Source: a virus. Taken from it: a stretch of 59,012 bases of DNA. The DNA is taken from positions 1 through 59,012 of the IMG/VR virus record IMGVR_UViG_3300048999_000041; one strand, 5' to 3'. A program made the position numbers and the translations under genes. Positions 1-8,254 of the stretch are shown in pieces. Numbering within the stretch: the first letter of the stretch is position 1; every line of letters begins with the position of its first letter. The notes under the pieces were generated by a model. That model did no database searches and had not been told where the DNA came from. It saw only the letters and a list, made by a program, of their open reading frames with translations.

Positions 1-127
1 CAAAAAATGCCCCGGGGGATGATTTTCTGGAGACAATCCGAAACCATACTCGTTGGAAGGGGTCGTAAACCCCCTTAGATCATTTCTAAAGCGTTCAGCA
101 AGCCGTATAAACTTTTCTTTTGGGGGA
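1..127. repeat. Exact 127-bp terminal direct repeat (left copy)
   Basis: Bases 1-127 are identical to 58886-59012. An exact length of 127 matches a common maximum k-mer of short-read assemblers, so this is more likely the overlap of a circular assembly graph than a biological terminal repeat. It contains the palindromic GCCCCGGGGG followed by ATGATTTTCT. It lies just upstream of the first gene and the terminase region, where a cos or pac site would be expected. Confidence 0.95.
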
Positions 128-130
128 ACC

Positions 131-358
131 ATGGATATTACTAAAGAAGATCTTGACCGCAGGTTTAATTATCACCAACCACAGAACCAAGAGACGCTTG
201 ATTCTCACGCGCGCGTGCGTGAAGTATGTTGCATCGCAGCCGAGGAGATTGTTGCAGTCACTGGTTCTCCTTCTCGAGAGCAGTCTAGTGCGATTACCAA
301 GCTCGAAGAGGCAATGTTCTGGGCGAACGCCGCTATCGCCCGAGGTCGTAGTGTTTAG
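131..358 (+). CDS. acb2: Acb2/Tad1-hairpin family protein, putative anti-CBASS cyclic nucleotide sponge
   Basis: This 75-residue protein resembles the Acb2 family of phage anti-CBASS proteins (Acb2/Tad1 hairpin domain). Acb2 oligomers sequester the cyclic di- and trinucleotides made by bacterial CBASS defence, so the effector is not activated. Seen here: an N-terminal segment RRFNYHQPQNQE, a mid-protein helix (AAEEIVAVTG), and the signature SREQSSAITKLEEAMFWANA followed by AIAR near the C-terminus. Known members have the same SRE-S-A-TKLEEA-MWANAAIAR pattern. I chose ATG 131; an in-frame upstream start at 53 would add 26 residues that lie in the terminal-repeat region and look non-coding. It is the first gene after the genome end. 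The family assignment is from memory of the motif; binding activity is inferred. Confidence 0.78.
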   Translation: MDITKEDLDRRFNYHQPQNQETLDSHARVREVCCIAAEEIVAVTGSPSREQSSAITKLEEAMFWANAAIARGRSV

Positions 359-369
359 ATAGGAGAGTC

Positions 370-1251
370 ATGAGCGCAAGTCATAGTCATTGGGAATACT
401 CGACGCCTATTGATACTTGGGAGGATTGGGACGCGTCACGTGTTGACGGCCGTTCTGATGTTAACAATCACTTCCTATCAATTGTAAGAGGTGGTACTCA
501 AGTAGACGACGTGTTGCTGATCACGATGATGATGTACATGCCTTCTGGAGATACTCCGTATCTCGCTCTAGGCCGGTGGCCTACTGGGGCGCCTAGTTTC
601 ATAGACGAAACCTCTCAATGGGCTTCTCTGCCAGATTTCCGAGCGAATGACATTTATGTTCGATCGTGGTGGAAAAGAGCAGACTTAGACACGATCAACA
701 ATGGCGGCGTGAATGTAGATCTCTACAACTTCGATGCGCCAATAGGTAGCCCTAATCCGGGTAGCACCGAAGGCGGCACGTTGTTCATGAATATTTTCCG
801 ATCGGACGGAGATCCAGAGATCGCTTATCAGCAAGGGAGCGTCTCGGACATGCCGGTCACACCAGACCCAGGGACAGAAGCGATTTTACATCAGTTCTTT
901 GCTCAGCGATCTTTTGTTATTGATGAGAGCATTCATGGTGTCGTCGCCGTTACTCCGGGATATCCAACGGGATATGAGGGTACTGGTTCTACCGCTCGAC
1001 CTTGGATGACAACGGCTCTAGAAGATAATGGCGTGTGGAATGCGGCATTAGGTGGTTTTGACAACCAAGATCTTTATGCTATTGGGTTTTATTGGGGCGG
1101 AGACGCCCTTGGCGCTATAGGTAGCGATTATGGACCGGTTACTTGGGATCTGTCAACGCCGGGTCCTTTTGCGGAAGCTTTTGGGCCTGCTGGAGCTATA
1201 CAGCAAGGAATCAAGTTTCTTGATGGTGGACCAATAATTACTTTTGTATAA
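370..1251 (+). CDS. Hypothetical 293-residue protein, possibly a surface or tail protein
   Basis: Not recognised. The product is rich in Gly, Asp, Trp, Tyr and Pro and low in Lys, like beta-rich secreted or virion-surface proteins. It has no signal peptide, membrane segment or obvious catalytic motif. ATG 370 has an AGGAGAG Shine-Dalgarno sequence close upstream and starts 11 nt after the Acb2-like gene, so both probably share a transcript. It sits at the left end ahead of the packaging genes, where accessory virion proteins are common. A capsid or tail decoration role is only a guess. Confidence 0.75.
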   Translation: MSASHSHWEYSTPIDTWEDWDASRVDGRSDVNNHFLSIVRGGTQVDDVLLITMMMYMPSGDTPYLALGRWPTGAPSFIDETSQWASLPDFRANDIYVRSWWKRADLDTINNGGVNVDLYNFDAPIGSPNPGSTEGGTLFMNIFRSDGDPEIAYQQGSVSDMPVTPDPGTEAILHQFFAQRSFVIDESIHGVVAVTPGYPTGYEGTGSTARPWMTTALEDNGVWNAALGGFDNQDLYAIGFYWGGDALGAIGSDYGPVTWDLSTPGPFAEAFGPAGAIQQGIKFLDGGPIITFV

Positions 1252-1268
1252 AAGAAAGGAGAGTCGCT

Positions 1269-1613
1269 ATGGCACGACAAGTCACTACCAGACGTCGTAG
1301 ACCCGCGACGTCTCCTGAAGAACGCGAGATGCAGCTTTCCGATGCTGCGTATGATTTAGCAGAAGAGCAGATCACATCGGGTACCGCATCATCGCAGGTC
1401 CTTACCCATTTTCTTAAGATGGGCTCGACTCGTGAGCGTCTTGAGCAGGAGCGTATGCGTCACGAGGTGGAGTTGATGGAGGTCAAGAAGGAGCAGCTCG
1501 AGGGCCAGAAGCGGGTCGAGGAGCTTTACATCAATGCTCTAGAAGCTATGCGTGGATATTCTGGCCTGGGACAGGGCTCAGGTATGGTTGACGGTGAGTT
1601 CATTGAGGAGTAG
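1269..1613 (+). CDS. Putative terminase small subunit
   Basis: This 114-residue basic and helical protein begins with an Arg/Lys-rich stretch (TTRRRRPATSPEEREMQ). It continues with a helical segment reading DLAEEQITSGTASSQVLTHF and then LKMGSTRERLEQER, followed by a charged coiled-coil-like helix. The ATSPEERE...LAE...GTASSQV.THFLK.GSTRE pattern recurs in small phage proteins encoded beside HNH nucleases and large terminases, where it is thought to be the DNA-recognising small terminase. The next gene is an HNH nuclease, and terL lies 4 kb downstream, which supports the role. A strong AAAGGAGAG precedes ATG 1269. The assignment rests on pattern and position. Confidence 0.6.
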   Translation: MARQVTTRRRRPATSPEEREMQLSDAAYDLAEEQITSGTASSQVLTHFLKMGSTRERLEQERMRHEVELMEVKKEQLEGQKRVEELYINALEAMRGYSGLGQGSGMVDGEFIEE

Positions 1614-2046
1614 AAGGTATCGTGAACTTCGTCGATTAGAAACTTTTGAAGAGCGCTTTGAATACTTAAATCTTCGTGGAGAAGTTGGTAGGACTACTTT
1701 CGGATTTGATCGATGGGTCAATCAGCAGTTCTATCGGTCTGCGCAATGGCGACGTGTTCGTGATATTGTCATCGTCCGAGACAATGGCTGCGATCTAGGT
1801 ATTGAGGGTTATGAAATTCATAATCAACTGATGGTCCATCACATGAACCCCATTACCGTAGAGGACATAGAAAACGGAGTTGATTTGATTTTGGACCCGG
1901 AGTACCTTATCACGACAACGCACCGTACACACAACGCAATTCATTATGGTGATGCCAGTCTACTTGCTAGGGTACCTATCGAAAGGCGACCTAGGGACAC
2001 TACCCCTTGGTCACCCGTTTCCACTTCAATCCAAGGAGACTCGTAA
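1552..2046 (+). CDS. HNH endonuclease, packaging-associated
   Basis: Contains FYRSAQWRRVRDIVIVRDNG, then MVHHMNPITVED, then THRTHNAIHYGD: the paired-His and C-terminal H..H/N arrangement of HNH (beta-beta-alpha metal) nucleases. The zinc-binding CxxC pairs of longer HNH proteins are absent. HNH nucleases adjacent to terminases help cut packaging sites in many phages. The start is uncertain. The open frame begins at GTG 1552 inside the preceding gene; GTG 1594 is another option. The best Shine-Dalgarno (GAGGAG, 1607-1612) is not followed by an in-frame start at normal distance. The gene overlaps the putative small terminase in another frame, implying translational coupling. Confidence 0.8.
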   Translation: MDILAWDRAQVWLTVSSLRSRRYRELRRLETFEERFEYLNLRGEVGRTTFGFDRWVNQQFYRSAQWRRVRDIVIVRDNGCDLGIEGYEIHNQLMVHHMNPITVEDIENGVDLILDPEYLITTTHRTHNAIHYGDASLLARVPIERRPRDTTPWSPVSTSIQGDS

Positions 2047-2047
2047 C

Positions 2048-2845
2048 ATGAGAAACCTAACTGGCCCCGATAAGGGAGACGACGTCAAACGACTGCAACA
2101 GGCGATTAATAAAAGGCTCAAAGCCCGCTCTGCTCTGCATCATCTGATCAAGGTTGACGGCGTCTTTGGTCCTAGTACCAGAGCTTCACTAGCCTACGCG
2201 TGTTATTTGTTGGGCATGAACAAGCACAAGATCGACACGCACATCAAGCATGGTAGTATCTCACCGGCAGAGCAGAATTTCGTTATTTATCCGAATCGGC
2301 GTACCCCGGAGGAGAAAGAGCTAGGACGCAAGCGTGTCGCTGCTCATCGCCTGGCCTTAAAGAAAGCGGAGCAGAAGGCGGCCGCAGCTAGTAGCGATCG
2401 TAAGAAGATTGTTGCTGTCTGGAAGCAGGCGGCGCATAATTACCGCAATAACCCGGGGGCATATCATTATCTCGCTGGTGGCATTGCTAACACCGAGATC
2501 ATGAAGCCGACGCCGAACAATTGGCGTTCGGATTGTTCGATGTTCGTCGCGTCTGGTTACAAGGACGCTGGCGTTCTGAGCCCCGCTGCGCCGTTAGAGC
2601 ATAAGTGGGCATCAACGTCGTCGATTGTCAGGTCGCCGCACGCACGTATCACTACCGACCCGAAGCCGGGTGACCTCGGTATGTACGGAGATCGTACCGG
2701 ACCTTTGGCTTCTCGTTACACCCATCACGTTGAGGGATATGTCGGAGAGCCCGGGGTCAAGTTCATTGGTCACGGTTCGCCGCCTATGGACTCGCTTACT
2801 CCGGGTGAGCCGGACTTCTACGTCACCTTTGACTTCCTTCACTAG
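2048..2845 (+). CDS. Endolysin: peptidoglycan-binding domain plus NlpC/P60-like peptidase
   Basis: This is a 265-residue cell-wall hydrolase. The N-terminal ~75 residues resemble a PG_binding_1 domain (DDVKRLQQAINK ... VDGVFGPSTRASLAYA). An Ala/Lys-rich linker with coiled-coil character follows. The C-terminal ~130 residues look like a cysteine peptidase of the NlpC/P60 or CHAP type: nucleophile Cys163 in RSDCSMFVASG, a KPGDLGMYG turn, TRYTHH-like and VEGYVG histidine strand, and a final GHGSPP. It would cleave peptide bonds of the wall at lysis. ATG 2048 has AAGGAGAC upstream. It is far from the holin genes at 25-26 kb, so lysis functions are split. The catalytic roles of individual His residues are inferred. 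Confidence 0.85.
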   Translation: MRNLTGPDKGDDVKRLQQAINKRLKARSALHHLIKVDGVFGPSTRASLAYACYLLGMNKHKIDTHIKHGSISPAEQNFVIYPNRRTPEEKELGRKRVAAHRLALKKAEQKAAAASSDRKKIVAVWKQAAHNYRNNPGAYHYLAGGIANTEIMKPTPNNWRSDCSMFVASGYKDAGVLSPAAPLEHKWASTSSIVRSPHARITTDPKPGDLGMYGDRTGPLASRYTHHVEGYVGEPGVKFIGHGSPPMDSLTPGEPDFYVTFDFLH

Positions 2846-2854
2846 GAGAACTAT

Positions 2855-3025
2855 ATGACTGACGAACAGCAGACACCTCCTCCGGGATTTATTCCCCAGC
2901 AGGATCTCTCTCCGAATCAGAAGCCGGGGATCGAGGAGCGTGATAGTGATCTTATCGCTGATGCCGAAGCCGTTGTTGGCGAGGCCAATGACGCTGACGG
3001 TGTCGCCGATGATGACGACGATTAA
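2855..3025 (+). CDS. Small acidic protein, unknown
   Basis: A 56-residue, very acidic, Pro/Gln-rich product ending in five Asp residues, probably disordered. AGGAGAAC lies just upstream of ATG 2855. It sits between the endolysin and the Gln-rich repeat protein and resembles the latter in low complexity. Possibly a scaffold-like or DNA-mimic accessory protein, but there is no direct evidence. Confidence 0.65.
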   Translation: MTDEQQTPPPGFIPQQDLSPNQKPGIEERDSDLIADAEAVVGEANDADGVADDDDD

Positions 3026-3072
3026 ATAGAAATAGTTTAAAAACCAAAACAACAAAAAGGAGGCGATTCTTC

Positions 3073-3555
3073 ATGGAGGCATCGCAGACCCCACAGGGAG
3101 ACGGTTCGCCGGATCAGTCTCAGACGGCTCAGGAGACCCAGGATCAGTCTCAGACGGCTCAGGAGACCCCGGATCAGTCTCAGACGGCTCAGGAGACCCC
3201 GGATCAGTCTCAGACGGCTCAGGATGCCCCGCAGCCGGACCCGCAGGAAGAGAGCCAGGCTGCTGATGCAGCTCCGGCTCAGGCCGAGGAGCAGCAGTCG
3301 GCTCAGCCTACGCAGGATCAGTCTGCTCCGGATCCGGTGGATCAGGATGCTCGTCAGGCTCAGCGTGATACCGAGCGCGAGGAGCAGCAGCGTGAGCACA
3401 ACGAGCGTACTGGTGGTGGCCCGGTCAACGCGGGAGAGGTTCAGGCGGCTCGGGATCTCCACAATGCACGTACGGATGCTGGAGTTCCTCGGCCGACTGA
3501 GGCTGAGGTTCAGGCCGCACGTCAGGACGACGCGAACGGCCAAGATCAGGCCTAG
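3073..3555 (+). CDS. Low-complexity Gln/Ala/Asp repeat protein
   Basis: This 160-residue, acidic, probably disordered protein carries four near-perfect 10-residue repeats (consensus DQSQTAQETP) near its N-terminus, followed by Gln/Ala/Glu-rich sequence and a more helical C-terminal part with two GEVQAARDLHNART-like units. AAAGGAGG precedes ATG 3073. No enzyme motif is present. Its position before the connector and portal genes is compatible with a scaffold or capsid-accessory role, which I infer only from context. Slippage at the 30-bp DNA repeats probably varies its length between relatives. Confidence 0.75.
   Translation: MEASQTPQGDGSPDQSQTAQETQDQSQTAQETPDQSQTAQETPDQSQTAQDAPQPDPQEESQAADAAPAQAEEQQSAQPTQDQSAPDPVDQDARQAQRDTEREEQQREHNERTGGGPVNAGEVQAARDLHNARTDAGVPRPTEAEVQAARQDDANGQDQA
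3112..3231 (+). repeat. Four tandem 30-bp repeats inside the Gln-rich gene
   Basis: Units starting at 3112, 3142, 3172 and 3202 each begin GATCAGTCTCAGACGGCTCA. The first unit ends CCCAG, the middle two CCCCG, and the last diverges (GATGCC). The in-frame unit length of 30 bp keeps the coding frame when copy number changes. Confidence 0.95.
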
Positions 3556-3573
3556 CTGAAAGGAGGTGGGAGA

Positions 3574-3984
3574 ATGGCTTTTGAATTAAGCATTCTCGAT
3601 AGCACTAAGAAGATTCTGAATGTTGATCCAACGGATGATTCGTTCGATCAGGACATCATCACGCAAGTCAACACGGCCTTCTCCCACCTTCAGCAGCTGG
3701 GGATTGGGCCAACCGTCGGCTTTGTGATTGACGACAACTCTAAGCTGTGGGAGGATTTTCTTCCTGCTCCGGATTCCGACATCATAGACGAACGATACCT
3801 GGCCATTCTCAGTGCGGTGAAGACCAATGTTTATCTTCGAGTACGTTTGTTCTTTGATCCGCCAATTGTGTCTTATGTTCTGGCTGCGTTACAACAGCAG
3901 CTTGCCGAATCAGACGCTCGTCTCAGTATGATGCGGGAGGCCAACGATTGGTCGATCCCAATCCGCCCGACATCACCGACCTAG
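3574..3984 (+). CDS. Head-tail connector (adaptor) protein, gp6-like
   Basis: This 136-residue protein fits the small phage connector family: ILNVDPTDDSFDQDIITQVN, then GPTVGFVIDDNSKLWEDF, and a C-terminal VRLFFDPPIVSYVLAALQQQ helix. Such proteins form the ring joining portal to neck. A consensus AAAGGAGGTGGG lies upstream of ATG 3574. It is encoded well before the portal gene, whereas the other neck proteins follow the capsid gene, so the usual order has been rearranged. The family call rests on pattern recognition. Confidence 0.7.
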   Translation: MAFELSILDSTKKILNVDPTDDSFDQDIITQVNTAFSHLQQLGIGPTVGFVIDDNSKLWEDFLPAPDSDIIDERYLAILSAVKTNVYLRVRLFFDPPIVSYVLAALQQQLAESDARLSMMREANDWSIPIRPTSPT

Positions 3985-4016
3985 TGGCCTAATCAATTCC
4001 GACCGGGAGGTTCAAA

Positions 4017-5615
4017 ATGAGTAGTAACCTCGTCATTGTGGCCATTCCGGCACGCGATGAGAAAGTTTGGAAAGTCTCAAGTGAACAGGTGCCGCATCTG
4101 ACACTGTTGTTTTTGGGAGAGAACACGGAAGATGTAGACAAGCTGGAACGTATCGTCGAGTTTGTCGATCATGCGGTTACTATGAGCGAGCATGGCCCGT
4201 TCATGATGGACGTTGATGAGCGCGGAACGCTTGGTCCCGACACCGCTGATGTGCTCTTTTTCCGCAAGGATTACAGTTCGCGATGGATTACCGGGTTTCG
4301 CAATCAACTTCTTCAGCAGAACGATATTCGCACGGCATATGACTCGGCGCTACAGTTTCCCGAGTGGCAGCCGCATCTGACTTTGGGGTATCCGGCGACC
4401 CCAGCTAATGAAGATGAGATCCCCGAGCATGGGCTTAATTGGATTACCTTTGATCGCATTGCCGTGTGGACCCAGGATTTCGATGGGCCTGAGTTCAAGC
4501 TTCATTGGCCTGATAGAGAGTTAGAGTCGTGTATGGCTATGGCTGGTACTAATAATGTTCGCAAGGCGATAGGTCTTGATACGTTAGTCAAAGAGTTAGA
4601 GATCCCCGTTGAACATCATGGTATCAAGGGTATGCGGTGGGGTGTTCGTAAAGAGAACGTAACTGGTGGAGTTAAGAAAATTGGTCGTGCGATTGGTAAG
4701 GTTGCTAGTGATGTTCAGTTTGAGAACATGGCTCGAGATGGTCGTGCCGCCGACCATATTGAAAACAAAGGTCATGCCGACTTTCGCAAAATAGATTTAC
4801 CTAAGATTAATACCAAGCCGGAGTACCAGGCGGCTAGGAAATTGCGGACACGCCTGAGAAATCCTCGAGACCCAGTGGTAAAGCAATATCGGAAAGAAAT
4901 TAAGACAACTTACATACAGCGTATGGAAAAGACGGCTAACTCGCTCACCAATAAGTCGGGTACTCGACAGTACACTATTCGTGAGCGCGGTTGGGATCTT
5001 CCGTCAGAGGGTGGAAATCTTCCTACAAGTAAGCATATTTGGGAGGTTTCTACACGCACAGTTCAACACGACGACAGTACGACTAAGCCCTTCTTTGTCG
5101 AGCTTATTCTCGACCAGGACGGCTTTGTTACTGACATTAATCAGATTAATCCGTCCGATTTTACTCAGCATACCGCAGAGTTAGGCGCTGAATTCATCGC
5201 GCATTACGGTATCAAAGGTATGCATTGGGGCATTCATACTAGGCAGTCTACTCGATCTACCCCGTCTCCGGTAGCTCCAAAGGCGACGTCTCACGTGCCG
5301 AGTGGAGCTAAGCGCAAGACTAAACTCCAGGTTGAGGGCGGTCAAAATCACCCGGCGCACGAAGACGCAATTAAGGTGGCTTTGGCTAAGGTTAAGCTTA
5401 AGAAAAGCGGTGTGGCCGCGCTGTCTAATCAGGAATTGCGGGATGTGGCCAATCGTGTGCAGCTGGAGAATCAGGTCTCATTGCTTACGTCGCACAAGGG
5501 TAAGCGGTTTGTGACCCAGCAGTTGCAGAACGAGGGCCAGAACCTCGCCCGCACTGGTGTGAAAGTTGGTGTCAAGCGCGGCATTAAGAAAGCGGGAATT
5601 GCCGCGTTAGCATAG
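4017..5615 (+). CDS. 2H phosphoesterase-like domain fused to HHGIKGMRWG-motif virion-type protein
   Basis: Residues ~1-165 resemble a LigT/2H phosphoesterase: two HxTx motifs, PHLTLLFLG (His27, Thr29) and PHLTLGYP (His120, Thr122), about 93 residues apart. 2H enzymes hydrolyse cyclic phosphates or 2'-5' bonds; the Acb1 anti-CBASS nuclease and 2',5'-oligoadenylate-degrading proteins use this fold. The rest is not an enzyme I recognise. It contains the motif HHGIKGMRWGV at ~200-210 and again as HYGIKGMHWGI near ~396-406, each followed by a basic segment. That motif recurs in many phage proteins encoded among head genes, with unknown function. GGGAGGTTC precedes ATG 4017. The gene is followed directly by terL. 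A virion-carried nucleotide-cleaving protein is an attractive but untested inference. Confidence 0.72.
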   Translation: MSSNLVIVAIPARDEKVWKVSSEQVPHLTLLFLGENTEDVDKLERIVEFVDHAVTMSEHGPFMMDVDERGTLGPDTADVLFFRKDYSSRWITGFRNQLLQQNDIRTAYDSALQFPEWQPHLTLGYPATPANEDEIPEHGLNWITFDRIAVWTQDFDGPEFKLHWPDRELESCMAMAGTNNVRKAIGLDTLVKELEIPVEHHGIKGMRWGVRKENVTGGVKKIGRAIGKVASDVQFENMARDGRAADHIENKGHADFRKIDLPKINTKPEYQAARKLRTRLRNPRDPVVKQYRKEIKTTYIQRMEKTANSLTNKSGTRQYTIRERGWDLPSEGGNLPTSKHIWEVSTRTVQHDDSTTKPFFVELILDQDGFVTDINQINPSDFTQHTAELGAEFIAHYGIKGMHWGIHTRQSTRSTPSPVAPKATSHVPSGAKRKTKLQVEGGQNHPAHEDAIKVALAKVKLKKSGVAALSNQELRDVANRVQLENQVSLLTSHKGKRFVTQQLQNEGQNLARTGVKVGVKRGIKKAGIAALA

Positions 5616-5628
5616 GAAAGGAGGCATC

Positions 5629-7380
5629 ATGGGACTGTCCAACACCGCAGTGCCTAAGTACTATGGCCAGTTCCGCGATGCTGTTGTTCGTGGTGAGATT
5701 CCGGTAAACCGGGAAATCTCTATGGAGATGAATCGCGTTGATGCGCTTATCGCTAACCCGAACATCTATTACGACGAAGAGGCGGTTGAGGGGTTCGTTC
5801 GGTTCTGTGAAGGGGAGATGACTCTCACCGACGGAGCGGACCTCCATCTCTTGTTTACCTTCAAGCTGTGGGGCGAGCAGATTTTTGGTTGGTATTACTT
5901 TGTGGATCGATCGGTCTATGTTCCATCTGCTGGCGATCATGGCGGTCACTATGAGAAACGCACAGTCAAAATCCGTCTGACCAAGAAGTTCTTTCTTATT
6001 GTCGCTCGAGGTGCCGCCAAGTCGATGTTTGCTTCATTGGTTCAGGCATATTTTCTGACAGTCGACACATCGACTACCCATCAGATCACTACGGCGCCGA
6101 CGATGAAACAGGCGGAAGAGGTCATGTCGCCGTTTCGTACGGCTATCACGCGCGCGCGAGGCCCATTATTTAGATTTCTTACTGAAGGTTCTCTGCAGAA
6201 TACCACCGGTAGTCGAATGCTTCGTCAGAAGTTGGCGGCGACCAAGAAGGGTATTGAGAACTTTCTTACTGGGTCCATACTAGAGATCCGGCCGATGACC
6301 ATCAACAAGCTTCAGGGATTGCGTACGAAGATATCTACGGTTGACGAGTGGCTTTCTGGTGATCTCCGCGAGGATGTTATTGGTGCTATTGAGCAGGGTG
6401 CGTCTAAGCTTGATGATTATCTGATTATTGCCATCTCTTCTGAAGGTACCGTTCGTAATGGTTCCGGAGATACCATCAAGATGGAGTTGATGGATATTCT
6501 CAAGGGTATTTATCATGCACCGCATGTGGGAATTTGGCATTATAAGCTTGATGAGCTTGAAGAGGTGGGCGATCCAGCTACATGGCTTAAAGCCCAACCT
6601 AACTTGGGTCAGACAGTTACCTACGAAACTTATCAGTTAGACGTTGAGCGAGCTGAGAAAGCTCCGGCGGCGCGAAACGATATTCTCGCTAAGCGTTTCG
6701 GTATCCCGATGGAGGGTTACACGTACTTCTTTACCTACGAAGAAACCCTTCCCCACTTTGTCCGCCCGTTTGCCTATAACGGTTTACGAGCGGCGCTGGG
6801 TATGGATGCTTCGCAGGGCGACGACTTCTGGGCCTTTACTTTTCTCTTTCCACTAGGCGGAGATCGTTACGGTGTCGTGACTCGGTCTTATATTACTGAG
6901 CGTACTCTTATGCGTCTACAAGCAGCTATGCGCCAGAAGTACGAGGAGTTCATTGTTGAAGGCTCGTTGCATGTCATGAACGGCACGATTCTTGATTGGG
7001 AAGAGATCTTTGATGATGTCGATGCGTTCATTATTGCCAGCGAATTTGATGTGGCATGCTTTGGTTATGATCCATACAACGCCAAAGAGTTTGTCAAACG
7101 CTGGGAGCAGGAGAACGGACCCTTTGGAATTGAGAAAGTTATTCAGGGCGCTAAGACAGAATCGGTTCCTCTGGGTGAGTTAAAGAAACTTTCCGAAGAT
7201 CGTAATTTGTTATTTGATCAGTCTTTGATGTCGTTTGCTATGGGTAACGCGATAACGCTGGAAGATACTAACGGTAACCGTAAGCTGCTTAAGAAACGAC
7301 AGGACGAGAAGATTGATAACGTGGCTGCGCTTATGGACGCCTATATTGCGATGAAAGCCAATAAGGAGGCGTTTGAATGA
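5629..7380 (+). CDS. terL: Terminase large subunit
   Basis: The 583-residue packaging motor pairs an ATPase and a nuclease domain. The Walker A variant is ARGAAKS (residues ~126-132), typical of TerL enzymes that replace GxGKT. The Walker B region is TVDEWL with Asp239-Glu240. The nuclease domain starts near LGMDASQGDD (Asp393) and continues with acidic DVACFGYDP. It couples ATP hydrolysis to DNA translocation through the portal and cuts the concatemer. AAAGGAGG precedes ATG 5629. The stop overlaps the next start (ATGA). Length and motifs are normal, with no truncation. Confidence 0.92.
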   Translation: MGLSNTAVPKYYGQFRDAVVRGEIPVNREISMEMNRVDALIANPNIYYDEEAVEGFVRFCEGEMTLTDGADLHLLFTFKLWGEQIFGWYYFVDRSVYVPSAGDHGGHYEKRTVKIRLTKKFFLIVARGAAKSMFASLVQAYFLTVDTSTTHQITTAPTMKQAEEVMSPFRTAITRARGPLFRFLTEGSLQNTTGSRMLRQKLAATKKGIENFLTGSILEIRPMTINKLQGLRTKISTVDEWLSGDLREDVIGAIEQGASKLDDYLIIAISSEGTVRNGSGDTIKMELMDILKGIYHAPHVGIWHYKLDELEEVGDPATWLKAQPNLGQTVTYETYQLDVERAEKAPAARNDILAKRFGIPMEGYTYFFTYEETLPHFVRPFAYNGLRAALGMDASQGDDFWAFTFLFPLGGDRYGVVTRSYITERTLMRLQAAMRQKYEEFIVEGSLHVMNGTILDWEEIFDDVDAFIIASEFDVACFGYDPYNAKEFVKRWEQENGPFGIEKVIQGAKTESVPLGELKKLSEDRNLLFDQSLMSFAMGNAITLEDTNGNRKLLKKRQDEKIDNVAALMDAYIAMKANKEAFE

Positions 7381-7784
7381 TGCGTAAGATGCGCATTAGA
7401 GGAGATCTTCAGGTCGATGGAGATATCGTTGACAAGCAGGGTGATCCAATTAGTGGCGGAGGATTTGTTATTGGCGATTGGTTCTTTCGTCCGGATGTCT
7501 CAACAATTGCCGCCTTAGGTAACGATGCATATTTTGAGATTGTTCCGCATATCGTTGATAAGCCGTTTGAGGTTCAAGTTACATTTTCTCCTGGAGCTAC
7601 CGCTTCTCGGTTCTTTGTTGGTTCATACGACGGTGATTCCTCTGTAGAAGCGTTTGTAGTTCCAGAACTTGCCGGAAACGCAATATCGGCGAACCTTATG
7701 CTCAAACCTAATGAGACATACTATATTCAGTGGGATGCAGCAGATGCTACTCCTATCGTGATTCGAGAGCGCTCTCTCGCTTAA
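7377..7784 (+). CDS. Small virion-surface-type protein with QVDGDIVDKQG N-terminus (copy 1)
   Basis: The 135-residue product begins with a conserved leader, RGDLQVDGDIVDKQGDP, shared with the products at 7835 and 22316. A beta-rich domain follows, ending NETYYIQWDAADATPIVIRE. The three proteins share the leader and the C-terminal pattern (aromatic-Tyr strand ... I-I-E) but differ between, like a common attachment segment carrying variable heads. It overlaps the terL stop as ATGA. I infer a capsid or tail decoration role from the context of collagen-like fibre genes; no homology to a named family is recognised. Confidence 0.75.
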   Translation: MMRKMRIRGDLQVDGDIVDKQGDPISGGGFVIGDWFFRPDVSTIAALGNDAYFEIVPHIVDKPFEVQVTFSPGATASRFFVGSYDGDSSVEAFVVPELAGNAISANLMLKPNETYYIQWDAADATPIVIRERSLA

Positions 7785-7834
7785 GTGCTTACCGATTAAA
7801 ACGGAGCAATGACGGCTAACAAGGAGGTGTTTAA

Positions 7835-8254
7835 ATGAATCACAGAGCGCATTTTAAGGGTGATATTCAGGTTGATGGGGATATTGTCAAATCGGATAAT
7901 CAGCCGGTTATCTGTGGTTATTTGCCAGATTACGCCAATCAGAGCTTCCCGGATTATCAGGGACTCGACGATGGCGCGGCGGACAACGCGGAGATTGATG
8001 CTACGTTCACTCCAGTTGCTATAGACAAGTGGGTTGAAGTAAAGGTCACCGCCAGGCTCGAGGCAGGACAGAATTCCTGGGCCGCAATTAATCCAGAGAC
8101 AGTGGGTATTGGCTCACGCATTAATGGTCTTGGCGCCACCCAGCCCCGTCAGGAGGCACAGTTTGCTTTACTAATTCCGCCAGGAGAGAACTATGTCATC
8201 ACGGTGTTTGACCAGGCATGGGTTACGCAAATTGTTGAGACGCCTTCGCTTTGA
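7835..8254 (+). CDS. Small virion-surface-type protein with QVDGDIV N-terminus (copy 2)
   Basis: The 139-residue paralogue of the 7377 and 22316 products starts MNHRAHFKGDIQVDGDIV, nearly identical to the 22316 protein start, then a divergent beta-rich domain with EVKVTARLEAGQNSW and a C-terminal GENYVITVFDQAW strand. AAGGAGGTG lies upstream of ATG 7835. Lying between terL and the collagen-like fibre, it probably belongs to the same surface assembly. Function unknown. Confidence 0.75.
   Translation: MNHRAHFKGDIQVDGDIVKSDNQPVICGYLPDYANQSFPDYQGLDDGAADNAEIDATFTPVAIDKWVEVKVTARLEAGQNSWAAINPETVGIGSRINGLGATQPRQEAQFALLIPPGENYVITVFDQAWVTQIVETPSL

Noticed and set aside
3112-3231. CRISPR-like array
   Set aside because: The 30-bp units are contiguous coding repeats without spacers.
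3037-3543. Minus-strand frame over the Gln-rich repeat gene
   Set aside because: It is a shadow of the 30-bp repeats; the + strand frame has a strong ribosome site and sensible composition.
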